Below, one piece after another: positions 44,023 to 56,759 of a stretch of DNA of 64,000 bases. Source of the stretch: Patella vulgata (Eukaryota; Mollusca; Gastropoda; Patellidae); the NCBI RefSeq assembly GCF_932274485.2, contig NC_065879.2, positions 41,100,436-41,164,435 of the forward strand, in the 5' to 3' direction. Within the stretch, counting starts at the first letter, position 1; every line of letters starts with the position of its first letter. Position numbers and translations under genes: made by a program. The notes under the pieces were generated by a model. The model did not search any database and had not been told where the DNA came from. It was given only the letters and a program-made list of their open reading frames with translations.

Positions 44023-44231
44023 TTCCTCACAATACTATGATTATGTTCCCCGGGATTTTGCAGCGCGGTTTCTCCATGTCGGTATTGCAGGACAAAGGTC
44101 CTTATTATATGCATGGTTTTGTAAAGCGATATGATTTTTTTTACAATATAAGGCCAATAGTGAGTAAACACTCCAGTTGTTCAGAACACTTAGGAAAATT
44201 CTACCACCCCTTCCTAAATGCGAGTTAGGGT

Positions 44232-44485
44232 TGGAGAGAGAGAGATGGGGTTTAACATCCACTCGACACGAACTAGGTCATATCAGGACTAACATATGGT
44301 TCAACTTTATTTCAATAATTTGCTTGCGCGTAGGGGTCTTTAAGACCCAGAGAAACCCCACGAGGTTGGACAGGCGACTCTACTCCTTGTCACGTACAAG
44401 CGGAGAATCGAAACCCAACACTCGACCCAATGACAGACCTTATGATGCAACGCGAATGCTTTAACTATTAAGCACCCAACTTTCC
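44232..44485 (-). repeat. SINE family A, near full length
   Basis: Minus strand: GAGAGAGAGA tract, 'GGGGTTTAACATCCACTCGA', 'GGTCATATCAGGACTAACAT', 'CCCCACGAGGTTGGACAGG', 'CTCCTTGTCACGTACAAGCG', and a head ending 'TTAACTATTAAGCACCCAAC'. Confidence 0.8.
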
Positions 44486-44999
44486 AATTAGTGTTGCGTA
44501 GTTGGCTCTCAATATGATAATACCAGACACTAGAGATTGTCAGAAAATCCTAAAAAGATTGATATAAATATTCATTTTTATATGCTCAGTTGTCTTTGGA
44601 TAACATAATCCAACCATTTATTAATATAGGCAGTACATATAAATCTATATTATTTGTGTTTAAAAGTTTAATGTCATGTATGTATTATAAATGTTTAAAT
44701 ACTTCTGTGTTGCTGCCGGCTCGGCTCTTCTTTCCCTTTTCAGGTAACTTTTGTCTGAGAAGAGTCATCCTCAACAAGGAAAACTTTAATGGACTGCAGA
44801 CTATATATGATTTGAAATGCTGAAGTGGTGAACTGTTTTTAAGGACTTGAAGTTTTAAATATGGAAATAATCACACGGACAGTTTTTAATATGGAAATAA
44901 TCTACTGGTCCACCTATGTGGTTTTTACTGCGAGAACTTCGCTTTTCCACATAAAGCAAACAGATCCGTTTTCCCCACGTTTTTTTTTTCTATCTGCAG

Positions 45000-45102
45000 T
45001 GATGACACCAAACATCAATCAGCTGGACCTCCTGTTTATTATGACCGAGGGACAAGTGATGGCCCTCTCTTCTCATGTGTGAATTTTAACATGGTGTTTT
45101 AA
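45000..45102 (+). CDS. Candidate terminal exon, product unknown
   Basis: A strong pyrimidine tract and 'ctgcag' acceptor end at 44999. The following sequence is open in one frame for 33 codons from 45001, beginning DDTKHQSAGPPVYYDRGTSD and ending SCVNFNMVF before TAA. The balanced composition and abrupt acceptor look exon-like, but no family is recognised, no upstream partner exon was found, and no AATAAA follows closely. Another frame over the same bases is also open, so this is weak. Confidence 0.2.
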
Positions 45103-45234
45103 AGTGACATAATGATATACAAGAACTTGTTTTTCGTTTTGGTTTTTGTTTTTACCCATTTTCTGTTTTTATATATTACGCCTTGATATGTAAATAACTT
45201 AATTAAATCAGCCTGCCAAAATAGCATATTTTAA

Positions 45235-46760
45235 TGTATTGGACAAATTAATTACTGAACATGATTTAAACAATAATTACATACTTTTATTTGCACATAT
45301 TTCATGTTACAGAACTTCTAAATTTTCTATTTTTCTAAACTTGGAACATAACCGTTATGGGAAAATGAATGGGGTCAAAATTCTTTCGAAATTTTCGACA
45401 TACCAACATGATGTGATCGATGGGGCGGGGGGGGGGGTGTTACCTATTTATGGTAATTTGAATGGGGTCTAAATCATTTTCGACATCTAAACATGTGGGG
45501 TTGGTTGTGGGGTCTAGGAGACTTTTTTTTTTCTATCTATACCCTCATATTTTAAAATATTGTTTAATGTGGGCCAACTGATAATTCATCAGTCCAAATA
45601 GATTATATTATTTCTTAATCAATTATTTACTGCGAGGAGTATGCTAATTATTATACATTATTTAGGTTTTTTTATACGCCTATATTAGACAATAGATAGA
45701 TAGTTTTATATGCCCACATTTCAGGTTACAGAATAAAATTCTAAATTTACCATTTTCCTAAACTTGGAACATAACCGTTATGGTGATGTGGGGTTGGTTG
45801 TGGGGTCGAGGAGATTTTTCTTTTTACCTATACCCTCATATTTCAAAATATTTTTTAATGTGGGCTACTGATAATTCATCAGTCCAAATAGATTATATTA
45901 TTTCTTAATCAATTATTTACTTATAAGTAAGAGATTATGATTTATATTGCTTTTCCCTAATTATTATACATTTAGTTTTTTTATACACCTATATTAAACA
46001 TACATTATGCAAGAGCTAAATCTGCCTATTGCAGGTCTTCTATAGGTCTGAAATGTTATCTAAATTATTAATTAGACATTAATTAACCTATCCAGACCAT
46101 AATCAACTTTAGATGGCATCGCTAGCCTGCGATATTTTGTGGATTATGAGCCGATTTACTGCATAACCTTCCTTCACGAGTTAACGATTAAATGGATAAT
46201 CGAGACTATGCTGTTTATCGTACTGACTTTAGTAATGGTGATCGAGGCTAGGTTGTAATTTCAATGCTTAGTTCTCGGCGGTTCATAGTGGATGAATTTG
46301 AATGAAATTTTCAGCAAATTGCCTTTACATTATATAGTTTTAATCTATTATAGTGTTAACTGCCAACTCGTTATCGAATATACCATAATGTATCTTTAAT
46401 GTGGCCCAACTGATAATTCATCAGTCCAAATAAATTATATTATTTCTTAATCAATTATTTACTTATAGATAAGAGATTATAATTTATATTTGTATTTCCC
46501 TAATTATTATACATTATTTAGTTTTTTATACGCCCATATTAAACAATAGTTAGATATTTTTATATGCCCATATTTCATATTGAACATAACCGTAATGGGA
46601 ATTTGAATGGCGCCAAAATCAATTCGAAATTTTCGACATACAAACATGTGGGGGTGGTGGTAGGGGTCGAGCAAATGTTATAAGAGTTTTTGCCTGCAAA
46701 TAATTAGATATTTTTTTTTATTTGTACCAACATATTTTAAGATATTGTTTAATATGAGCC
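45235..46760. repeat. Three diverged copies of a dispersed repeat
   Basis: Blocks share 'TTATTTGCACATATTTCA', 'CTAAACTTGGAACATAACCG', 'CGAAATTTTCGACATA', 'ACATGTGGGGTTGGTTGTGG' and 'CTGATAATTCATCAGTCCAA'. The last motif occurs near 45577, 45867 and 46410. In between (about 46040-46400) is a repeat also seen near 55640-55930 ('AATTAGACATTAATTAACC', then 'ACATAATG-ATCTTTAA'). No coding content. Confidence 0.6.
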
Positions 46761-47028
46761 AACTTAATTATGTCTTTTTTCTAAATCAGTTGTACTTATA
46801 GATGTAGTTAAAAAATCGTTTACAAATAAAATATTTTACCATCAAGGTTTCTACTGAATTAGTAATTTTGCTGTCAACAAGCTGGCGGTAGACGTAAAAT
46901 GAAATGTTGCTGATCGAATATTGGCTGTTGTGAAGATTTGCACGGAATAAGTTGCCACATCTATATGGAATAAACAGGCGCTTGTAACGTGGAAAATATT
47001 TCAAAAATAACATTAAACTATGCCTAAA

Positions 47029-47325
47029 GGAGCCACGGTGGCTAAGTGGGTAAGACTACGGCTTGCTAGCCTGGAGGTCGCGTGTTCAATCCCTGCATTG
47101 GCCGAGAAAGTTCATCGGGGGTTTCCCCTTCTCAGTGGTGCAGGACAGAGGGCCTGACAAGGACAGGTGTCTATAGTCGTTCGGATGGGAAGAAAAACCG
47201 CGGTTCCGTGTATACATGGGTGTGCACGTAAAAGATCCCTTGCCCGGGCATAATTTCCCTCATAGCACAATGTATGGCGTATGCCCATCTTCATTAGCCC
47301 AGATAAAGAGAACAGTATTGTAATT
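47029..47325 (+). repeat. SINE family B, near full length
   Basis: tRNA-like head 'GGAGCCACGGTGGCTAAGTG' (A-box) and 'GCGTGTTCAATCCCTGC' (B-box). The body carries 'CAGGACAGAGGGCCTGACAAG', 'CTATAGTCGTTCGGATGGG', 'GTGCACGTAAAAGATCCC' and 'CATAATTTCCCTCATAGCAC', ending at 'CTTCATTAGCCCAGATAAAG'. Confidence 0.85.
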
Positions 47326-47329
47326 TGAC

Positions 47330-48300
47330 CAAATTTTGTCTAAAAATCAGGAATATTTACAGAAAATCTCCAGATTCCCACCATTTCGATGTAGAAATTA
47401 ATCCTTTCATGACCACTCAAATGAGTCAAAATGTCTAATATAACTTAGATGGGATCATTAAGTTTCTATAAGAAAATGCCCCAGCTTTCCTACATAAAAT
47501 TGAAAATTGGTAACACTGTGTTAATAATGTACAGCAGGTGGGTTTTTAAAAAATGTTCAAAACAGGGGTTGGCTCAATTTTGCCACTATTTTCCCCTGCA
47601 CAAGCCTTTTTTGCATCTTTTGAACATTAAATTCTTGCATTTCCTTTATCTAGAAAGCAATATTCAAGCCTTTCTAGACATTTTTCATTCCGCCATTCCA
47701 TTAAGAGAGGCTATAAACGATCCACCCCATCCTTTTTTAAAAAAAACGTGTTCTGAGAGATTTAATTGCACCTGTGTTGACAATTAAATGATAGTAATTG
47801 GAATTTGTGGTTGAATTACAGCTAGGAATGTAATTTTACACCAATAAATAGTTATTTTGTACATGTCAAGGCTTTTTAACCCTTTTTGTTTAAAGTCAAA
47901 CTTAGAACCCTGAGACATTTCGGGACAATGAGACCACACCCTAATATAAAAATGGTGTAGATGTATAAATCTCAGCTTAATGTTCAATATTTTATCAAAA
48001 TCTAGGATTCGTGGTGTTTCTTGCATTTATGTTAATTATAGAACAATAGAATGTTATTTTTAGGCCTCCTTTATGTTGTCAACTCTGTCATAATTACTTT
48101 TTTGACTACATTTTTTTCAGGAAATTTTCAGCACAAGGATTGTAATACTAATTTGTATGATGCTTCTGAAGTTTGAGATGTTGGTATCATTGAAATATTC
48201 CCATATTCTGTGACCCTTTAGTTAGAGAGGGATGTTCATAAACAATTAAAACAAAATTTTGAACTATAAAAAAAACGAAACGAAATAGGATATTATTTTA
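47330..48300. other. No recognised gene
   Basis: AT-rich; the open frames present have no recognisable domain, splice context or codon bias. Around 47360-47780 the sequence is less AT-skewed but shows no clear repeat terminus. Confidence 0.4.
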
Positions 48301-48309
48301 ATCAGATTC

Positions 48310-48593
48310 GGGGGGGGGGGGGGGGCGTGACCAAATGGTTAGCGTGTGCTGCATCATAAGGTCTATCATTGAGTCAACTGGCGTGGTTTCGATTTCCCGG
48401 TTGTACTTGACAAGGAGTAGGGTCGCCTTCCAACCTCGTGGGTTTTCTGCGGGTCCTCCCGTTTCCTCCCACTTCTAAAGACCCCTACGCGCAAGCGAAT
48501 AATTGAAATAAAATTGAACCATGTGTTAGTCCCGAAATTACTGAGTTTGTGTCGAGTGGACGTTCAACTCCATCTCTCTCTCTCTCTCTCTCT
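48310..48593 (+). repeat. SINE family A, near full length
   Basis: A G-tract is followed by the A-box region 'GACCAAATGGTTAGCGTG', the B-box region 'GTGGTTTCGATTTCCCGG', 'CTTGACAAGGAGTAGGGTCG', 'GACCCCTACGCGCAAGCG', 'GTTAGTCCCGAAATTAC', 'GTCGAGTGGACGTTCAACTC' and a (CT)n tail. Confidence 0.85.
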
Positions 48594-49374
48594 CCCCACA
48601 ATATCGGCAACGTACTGGTAACTAAGTTTTCAACTGTAATGACAATATGCCGTGTCTCAGATTTCAGTGGTTCGTGTGGCATTAATCATAAACGAACAGT
48701 TTTATGGACTAATTAGAGACAGTGCTGCTTTTATGAAAAATATTGATACACATAAATCGATATTTGATCAACCAGTCCGTGATCAGAAGACGTTATAGAA
48801 CAATACGATCTCTACCTTAAATCACAGATATGCTTATTAAATGTGTTTTAGTAGAGTTAGGCTCCCACATAGGAATTCGTTAAATAGTCACTCAACAGAC
48901 CGTTGTTGGCGAGCTTACTATTTATCGTTGGTATATTTGTTGACATTGGGTGTTTATAGTCCTGTTTGTTCTGTTGAGACCCGACTTATTGTAAAACTTA
49001 TAACACGCTATCTCAGTGAATACTTCATACGGGGAGATCTTTATTAACCTATACACAAAGACATCCATTTATTACTATGTGTAAACACCGTTAGCAATAC
49101 ATAGGCACTGACTAAAAGGAGTATATTCGATCTAACATGGCAGTCAGTCTCTGAATTTTAAACTCTTTTGAATTGTTGGATGAGCGGCTAATCGATGTTT
49201 AAGCTATAGTCGATAATCTATAAAAAAGTGTTTGAAGGACACGACTCTTAAATATGAATGATATTGGATAAGTTCTCAGAGTTTCATATTATGAGAAATT
49301 GTCGTCTGCCTGTGATAAAAGATCAGTGTAAGTGAAAGTCATAACTATTTTAATATAGTATTAAAGAAAGAAAC

Positions 49375-49507
49375 ATGTCCAATGTGTATGAAAGGATTGT
49401 GACGCTTCTGTCTAAACCTGTTGAAGCACGAGAAGATGACTTTAGAATTCAACCCCTGGTAACCTGGTTTGAGAAAAGGTTCCAGTTACTAAGTACCATA
49501 GGAGCAG
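49375..49507 (+). CDS. Probable first coding exon of an unidentified, possibly cyclic-nucleotide-binding, protein
   Basis: An ATG at 49375 opens 44 codons ending in phase 1 at GCAG|gtagga. The peptide starts MSNVYERIVTLLSKPVEARE and ends TWFEKRFQLLSTIGA. The pattern 'xx-I-x-x-L-L-x-K-P-x-x-x-R-x-x-D ... L-V-x-W-F-x-K-R' recalls the N-terminal lead-in of some cyclic-nucleotide-binding-domain proteins. That is a family-level impression from 44 residues. The codon content is clearly less AT-rich than the flanks. The next exon is not identified with confidence; the candidate terminal exon at 53950 could belong to the same gene. Confidence 0.5.
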
Positions 49508-50514
49508 GTAGGATATTAAAATTTGTTATGGTAATTATTATCAGATTTTAATCCGATAATAATTATACAGTAATTAAATTATTCAAAGGTGCGATATGGT
49601 TACTTTAAATATATATGAAAACAGCATGAAATAATTTTAAAAGACGTATAGTTTAATTGTTTGGAACTTTAAAACAGATGAAGATGAATAATACAAACTG
49701 ATTTACATTTCATTTTTTAATTCAACATTCAATTATGGTAACTTCTAATCAGTTACGTTAAGTGAAATACGTGGGCGGTCCAAAATGAATGATAGTCGGT
49801 TGCGCCTTGTTAGTCCATCGTAAGTTTATCTATTTTTCTTGTCGTCATTTATGGATCAGACATTGTTAATTACTTCAGTGGGAGATGTTTTGCTTTGTTC
49901 ATCAAGACCACAGAGAACATGACGACGGTGACTGGTTTTAAAATGATCTTTTGGTCTTAAATATTAGATATCAGGAGTCCATTGATTGAAATGGGTCAAT
50001 ATTGAATTCTTATTCGTGAATTTTACGTCGAATAATTTGGGATACTATTGACTTAGAGCTGTGTAACCTTTAAATCGAAAACATTTGTATGTGAACATAT
50101 CGATAATAAGTTGTTTTAAAACAATCTTATTTGGGGAAGATGGGAACATCACAGATGCCTAGGGGGATTATCCGATGGTTCGCTTGTACATTATTAGATC
50201 CCTTGAAATGTGGAGAACTTCAGTCAAATTATTTTTCCCATTATAATAATTATAAAAAAATATTAGCCATAAACTGGGAGTACTTACCTTCCATAAATAA
50301 CTAATGTTGTAATTAAAATACCGTTGACGGGACACTTGTATGATATCTATGGTTAAATTTATAATTTGTGTATACTACAAATGTTTACATAAAATGATCC
50401 ACCTACTGAGTACACATTTAACAATGTAAAGTAGGATTTATTACAGAAATGATATTAAATATGATTTTAGAAGTGGCACTCTCATAAAAAAACCAGAGAG
50501 ACTTTTATGCAATG
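49508..50514. other. Intron-like spacer
   Basis: No exon recognised. A short piece near 49680-49800 ('TTCTAATCAGTTACGTTAAG', 'GTGAAATACGTGG') matches the dispersed repeat at 15058-15344 / 38130-38460. Confidence 0.4.
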
Positions 50515-51265
50515 TTTAAATGTTAATTTAATACACGCGCCCATCGACGATTACCCCAATTTCTACGCTGCCTACACCATTGACGCCTGTTTGCATGTGC
50601 TGGCGAGTTAATAGAGGCACAACACGCGGTCCTCGCGCATACAAATGGGCTGCATGTAGCCGATTTCTAATCGTTTGGAGTGTAACTCGAATTCCTGTAA
50701 CTTGTTACAAGTTTACGTAAAGCTGATTGGCCGTTTGTCTCGATTTCGCAGGACTTGTGTACGAATGTATCGATCCTGGGCTTGTGTAGTGGCTCTAGGA
50801 CGACCTGAACGAGGTCTATCATCAACATTGTGTGTTTGTTGGTACCGGTTCCACAGTCTGCTGATCACAGGCTGTGACACATTAAGCATGTTGGCTACTG
50901 CTCGCTGTGTAGAACCCATTTGAAGCATGCCAATAGCACGTAGCAAATTAAAGCAAAGATACGCTAAACAGTAATTCTTATGCAAGAACGGATAGGAAAG
51001 CAACATGGATAGGATAAACCAGCACGCGGCAGTTTTCATCAACCCTTCCTTGACGTGTCAAATTTGGCAATGAACCCCTCCCACGTGTATGGCGCTATTG
51101 CGTGTCGCACGTGCAGCTCAGTCGTTCTGTTGGGGCGATAAGTTCTTCATCTGAACACACTCGCAAAGCATGTCAAGTGTCCATGACTATTTGTCATATC
51201 ACAACCTGCATAGGTATTTGCATTTCAATATCTCCTACTTTTTTTTGAAGAATATATTGCAGCTA
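50515..51265 (-). mobile_element. Tc1-like transposon fragment
   Basis: The minus strand encodes the transposase DNA-binding region: RAIGMLQMGSTQRAVANMLN, SQPVISRLWNRYQQT, then DRPRSGRPRATTQAQDRYI, a typical Tc1-family helix-turn-helix and GRPR box. After a frame change come GIRVTLQTIRNRLHAAHLYA and, in another frame, RRNWGNRRWARVLN, where the element breaks off before the first catalytic DDE residue. The 5' end near 51205-51260 has 'GGTATTTGCATTTCAATATC', resembling Tc1-type termini. It is defective, with the 3' half missing. Confidence 0.85.
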
Positions 51266-53940
51266 TAATGCTGTTAAAAATACACATGCATACCACTGTG
51301 ATCATCACATCTCATTATTACATCTAGATATGACAGTGCTGTTAAAATACTCATTCACATGTTATTATAAGTAATATCATCACATCAGAATACCTCATTA
51401 TTATATTTACAATGATAAATATTACTATAACAACTGATACAAATACTTATACGCATGGAAACCATGGTAGCTTCAAATTTTTTGAATGAATTCTAAATAT
51501 TATTATTAAAAGTAAGAATACATTTATTACATTTATTCATGTTTCATATTTCATATAAATGTATCTTATTGTAATACTAGTATGCTTTATGATTAATAAA
51601 TTTATATAAAGGAGAAGACTTAATAAGTTAAAAAAAACTTATGTCTCATCCTATTGTCCTTCAATGAATAAAATAAAATATGTTTAAACTAATTATTACA
51701 TCAAGTATAATCAGCTAACTATTACATTATAACATTTACAGTAGCGGCGTGTCCGGTTGGGTCGAGAAGAACCTGTGGGATTTGTTAAAGTCCTTTGTAT
51801 GTACAATACCCGTTGCTAATTGGGACTCGATGACAAAATCTCTCCGCCACTGGCATTGCATATTAAAATTGAAATTATCATGTCTGAGTCTCAAAATGAC
51901 CGAAATGGTGTGTTGACAAAACGTTAACCTCATTCATTCCGTTATATTTACAGGGAAATCTCCTTTATTGTTTAAAGGCAAAATACCTTGTTGGTCTCAA
52001 AGTGACCAAAAAAGCAAAACAGGACGATGGACATCATATGGTCCATTTCATATTATTTTATTTTTGTTTTCATTTTTCGATTATTATTAAAATATTCATC
52101 CGCATGATACTAAAGATAAATAACACCACATAATGTGAAGACACTAATTTTTACTCAAATACTACTTAAATCACATTACACATTACTAAAAGTCTTATCT
52201 CGGATTTTAATACACATATATTTCTTCCCACGCCTTTATAGTTCACGACGATTTACAAATCACTTTCGAAGGTTAGAATTTCTCAGAAAAGAATTTAACA
52301 GAACAAAATAATAGAGAATAAAACCAACTTAGATAGATGGTCCTGATGTCGCACAGATAAGTAATATACCAATTTCGAAATACACTAGAATCATTACAAA
52401 TATTGTCGTCAATATTAGAATTATAATTAAACTCTGATAATTACAGGCTAAATACTTGATAGCCAGACACAATATATTAAAATATGAAAATCATTTGTCG
52501 GGAAGAATCGATTATCTACTATTTTCAACCACAAAAACGGCATTGAATATAAAAAAGGAATAGTAAAAAGGGATTGATAGGAAATTCCCAGTTCATTTAT
52601 TTCTGTGCTTAAAGAATTTCTATAGACGAATTAAGTAGCTAAATAACAACGTTGGTGTCTCACGTATTGCAATGATTCTAGCTTTGTTAAGAAAGTAACA
52701 ATTAAGAGATTAATACGCACTTATTGACAGGGTTCAATAGATCAATATATACGCGTTTAAGCATTCAAAAGTTCACTACATTAAGAATATTTTGATAACT
52801 TTTATACAATAAAATAAGTAATAAGTATAACCTGTATATCGGTTAGTGTTTGTACCACAAAGGATCATAGAACATGGCGTGACATATGTATGTCATATTT
52901 TCGAGAAAGGTTCTTTAAAACCATTAAAACACAAAATATTTAGGATTGAATACACAACATACAAGCAATGGTGACAATTCATTTTGCACTTGCCTAACTA
53001 GCATAATTCTACTTTAAGATCAATGTTTATATTAATATCAATACTTTCAAAGTGAAATAAAATGACAATGCATGAAAAAATCGTTTAATAAGTTCAAGAA
53101 CTTAATGACATATTAAGCAAACTCAAATAGAGCTACTAGAGATTATTGTTAATTGAGCTTTGATTAGTGACTTAATATAATGAATGATGTCCGTTTGAGG
53201 TTTTTATGAATGTCGTTTCCCGTCTTGGTAAATATGGAAGCATAAAAAGATATAGCCTAGCTCATAGCCTATTGAGCTAATAGGTTATATAGATTATATA
53301 GATTAAGTGTTCATGATAATTGTAATAAAGGCACAAGAAAACGGGTCGTGAACATGTCTATCAAAAATACCATTTTAGAGGTTCTAAATTGCTTTGATTT
53401 AGGTCAAAATAAAGTATTCAATTAGGTTAATTCGAAATCTTATTTCATTATCTTAAACTCTATTATAGCCCTTTATAAGGGCTTTAAAGTCTGGTTTGTC
53501 AATTTTATTTTCTATGCATGTTCTTGCTTAACTATTGAATGATACCGAAATTAACAAATTTCTCATATGGGTAGAGAACTGACTGAGAAGATCAACTCAA
53601 CACTGTTAACTGTCATTAGGCATAATCAAGTTCAAAGTGATGATTTTCCCCAGCCATTTACATGGCTGTTGATGTGGATGGTGGCTAGGGGCCAATGAGC
53701 AAGATAAGACCCTTTGTTTTGTCTATTCTTGAGGATCGTCACACCAATTATGCCTCTAATATTCCTCTCCATACACTGTTCAAAACTTGAATCTTTTACT
53801 ATTTCCAAGATGCATTTTAGATCTTCCATTGAGTTAAATTAGAAAATGTTATCTATAAATCAACAGAACAGCACGTGTCAGCATTTCTAATTTTCGTAGA
53901 AAGAACTGGGACACATCTCCTGAAAGAAACATAATCTAAG
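51266..53940. other. Long AT-rich stretch without recognised exons
   Basis: No gene, RNA or clear repeat recognised; minus-strand frames at 51736-51933 and 53632-53829 lack domain or splice evidence. It could be intron of a gene spanning 49375-54154, but this is not shown. Confidence 0.4.
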
Positions 53941-53949
53941 CTGTTTCAG

Positions 53950-54154
53950 AAAAATATCAATTCGAAGATTGCCAAAATCCCCAGAAAAGTCAAAGATTCC
54001 GAAAACTAAGCAAAAAGAACCTCGGCTCCCACCGTACCTTCTGTTCACCAGCTCTCAAAATGTTCATATAAACAATAAAGCAAAGAGTCAGCGATCTGGG
54101 ACTAGGTGTAAGAAAACAAGACAAACTATTAACTTACTAAGACATATCCTATAA
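53950..54154 (+). CDS. Candidate terminal exon with lysine-rich tail
   Basis: Acceptor 'ctgtttcag' ends at 53949. One frame, needing an upstream phase 2, is open for about 67 codons to TAA at 54152-54154: KISIRRLPKSPEKSKIPKTK, then PRLPPYLLFTSSQNV, ending INLLRHIL. AATAAA follows at 54162-54167, well placed for a 3' end. Splicing directly from the phase 1 exon at 49375-49507 would use a different frame with an earlier stop, so at least one intermediate exon would be needed. No domain is recognised. Confidence 0.3.
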
Positions 54155-54169
54155 AACTTTTAATAAAGA

Positions 54170-54630
54170 GTTGTACGGATGTTATTGGGTGTTATATGAT
54201 GTTACAAGAAGGTGCTAAAATCGTAAAATAAATCAGATATAGGTGTTTGGTTATTTCACACAGACGTATAATATGTTGTTATAAAGAGTTACACGTTCTA
54301 ATAATTCATACACATAATATAGTATACAAATGACTTTATCCTATTGTAATCTGTATATAAAATTGTAGTCAGCCACATCCATTCAGAAAGCCTCTTCTAT
54401 ATGTATATTATATTCATTGTTATTTTCTCAACAATGGAGTTTTGTTTGTTTTCGTCATATTAAGAAATGAAAATAGCCTTATTTTATGATTTGTTGAGTT
54501 ATATAGACTGGAATCGAGATTATGTTTTTAGCATATTTAATACATACCATAACAAAAATATTTGTGATTTACTATTTATATTATGCTTTAAAGGACCCTG
54601 TCAACTTTTAGAGAATCAACGAATTCCGTA
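54170..54630. other. AT-rich intergenic sequence
   Basis: No gene or repeat recognised. Confidence 0.4.
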
Positions 54631-54895
54631 CAAATGAAATGAAATGGGGTTTAACGTCCTACTGTTCTGCTTCGAACTGGGCTAATGAAGACGGACATAC
54701 GCCATATAGTGTGCTATGAGGGAAATTTTGCCCGCACCGCGGCCTACTCTTATATCGAAGACCAACTGTCAAGGGATCTTTTACGTGCACGCCAATGTGT
54801 ACATGGGACATCGGTTTTTCGTCCCATTAGAACGACTAGACAGCTGTCAGGCCCCCCCCCCCGTCATGCTTCTCTGTCACGGGGGAATTCCGTGC
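54631..54895 (-). repeat. SINE family B copy
   Basis: Minus strand: tail 'GAAATGAAATGGGGTTTAAC', 'GGGCTAATGAAGACGGACATA', 'CCAACTGTCAAGGGATCTTT', 'ACGTGCACGCCAATGTGTAC' and 'CGACTAGACAGCTGTCAGGCC', truncated after the CACTGACAAGG-equivalent region. The tRNA head is missing. Confidence 0.8.
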
Positions 54896-55422
54896 TATTA
54901 TCAATCCGTATTTTATAAAACACGCTTGTGTAAAATGTCCGATCAATCAAAAACACATAGATTTAGTATTCATAGTACTCCTGCCATCAACGTTATTGAA
55001 GAAGAAAGGAGTTTTTTTATTTGCCATAGAGTGGACAGGAGAAATTCTGGCTAGAACTCCCTTCCCTGCCCCCTTTTGGATGGCCATTTGTGTTTCTGTT
55101 TTGAATTAAAAAAGAGACTTTAAATTAACATTTTCTGAAAGGTTTGGGAAAATATGCAGGCGGAAGGATAACAGCGTTAAGAGGTCTCTTACGGTGATAG
55201 TTACTAGTTTTCAGTATGCTACTTCTAGTTTGTCTAACTCAAAATTAGGATGTCAACCTCATACCAAGTTTGGAGTAAAGACATTTGTTTCTCTGACTGT
55301 AGAAAATTTGGGAAAAAGTTGGAGCCTTGCATAGAGACCAGAATTAATATCGGAGTCTTAAGGGAAATTGATAGTGATCTGCCCTAACATATTAATATAA
55401 ATGAGTTAACCTTCAGTTTTCA

Positions 55423-55583
55423 GGGAGCCACGGTGGCTAAGTGGGTAAGACGCTGGCTCGCGTGTTCGATCCCTGCATTGGCGGAGAAATTCATCAGGAT
55501 TTTCCGACGTGGCTTAGTCTTCATTAGCCCAGTCGGAGCAGAACAGTAGGATGTTAAACCCCATTTCATTTTATTTCATTTCT
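55423..55583 (+). repeat. SINE family B with internal deletion
   Basis: Full head 'GGGAGCCACGGTGGCTAAGT' with A-box, 'CGCGTGTTCGATCCCTGCAT' with B-box, then 'TTCATCAGGATTTTCCGACG' joined directly to the 3' tail 'CTTCATTAGCCCAGTCGGAG' and 'GTTAAACCCCATTTCATT'. The middle third of the element is absent. Confidence 0.85.
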
Positions 55584-56545
55584 TCAGTCCTCAGACAACA
55601 AAGATGGCGACCCGAAATTTAGCTGATCATAATACATGTTTTGTATATCGTTCGGCCTAATGTTATATAAATCATTAATTAGACATTTATTTACATGCTG
55701 TGCCCATATTCAACTCTTTAGAACTTCGGATAGTTTTGATTTAAATACGATTGGCAGTTAATGATTTAATTTAAAAATAGATAATCGTAACAAAGGTAGC
55801 AATAACGCCGCTCAGAATGAAGTAATTTGGCTGAAGTTTTCAACATATTCCCTTTTCATTATCTATTTATTTTAACTATTATAGCGAGAACTGTCAGCTC
55901 TTTATCCAAATCTTACATAATGCATCTTTAAGTACGGGATACTGTACCTTTAAAACACATTGCTGTTGTCTCAATAGCAAATTACATGCATTAAAACCAG
56001 TTGTAACATTTCATAATAACCCTTCAGTTTTCTGTAGGTGACCAGACATAATTTTGTATCGTGTTATGGCAACAACTAGGATTTACGTTATAAGAGTTTT
56101 CTTACGACAATTTTACAGCACTAGGCGCTGGCAGTGCAGGCAAACGTTGATGTCGCCACTTTGATGAAGTGGCTTTTACTTCAGACGATCCTTGTCTATC
56201 GATCAATTTTAATGTAGCTCACCCGTCTCCGAACAGAACAGTATTTATGAAATTATTAACCTATTAATGACAGGGCAAGATTTATGATCAGACGGGTTGC
56301 TACACAATACCAAACCAAACATACTTAATGAGATATAAAGAATTGAAAAAATCACGACTTTTCTGAAGCCAGGAAGGTTGTGCGCCAAGGAATTTTTTCC
56401 CATTTCCACATCTTATCCACTTATGATACGACTTGTATTTAAAGGAAATGGCCACCAACTTATATTCTGGTAATAGAGAAATAAAAATGACAGCTCCTCA
56501 AATCATCTTTTAAAACATTTCGAGATGGAGATCGAGACGCGGACT
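55584..56545. other. Dispersed repeat remnant and spacer
   Basis: About 55640-55935 resembles the block near 46060-46400 and ends 'TCTTACATAATGCATCTTTAA', a word also found upstream of each Cdc25 copy (for example near 15770). Otherwise no gene is recognised. Confidence 0.45.
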
Positions 56546-56559
56546 GGTGAATGGTGATA

Positions 56560-56750
56560 AACCTCAATCAATACGACTAGGTCATTTCTGTATTGTAATA
56601 CATTGCTTGGGTGCACATGGTTTTGACACTAAGAGGAAACCAGAGAAACCCCACGAGGTTGGGCAGGCGACTACAGACCTACAACTTGTTGCTTGCAGCG
56701 GCCTATTGGGTCGAAATTACACACTTGGTCCAAGGAGAGGCCGTGTTATC
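56560..56750 (-). repeat. Degenerate SINE family A
   Basis: 'CTAGGTCATTTCTGTATTG', 'AAGAGGAAACCAGAGAAACC' and 'CCCACGAGGTTGGGCAGGCG' follow family A minus-strand order; the rest is too diverged to place. Confidence 0.5.
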
Positions 56751-56759
56751 TAAATCGCA

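Noticed and set aside
44590-44823. Open frame ending NKENFNGLQTIYDLKC after a 'ccttttcag' acceptor-like site
   Set aside because: Only the last ~25 codons would be exonic, with no partner exon and no recognisable domain; too weak to annotate.
47029-47110. tRNA-gene-like A and B boxes
   Set aside because: They belong to tRNA-derived SINE heads (followed by SINE body and tail) and do not form a full cloverleaf tRNA gene.
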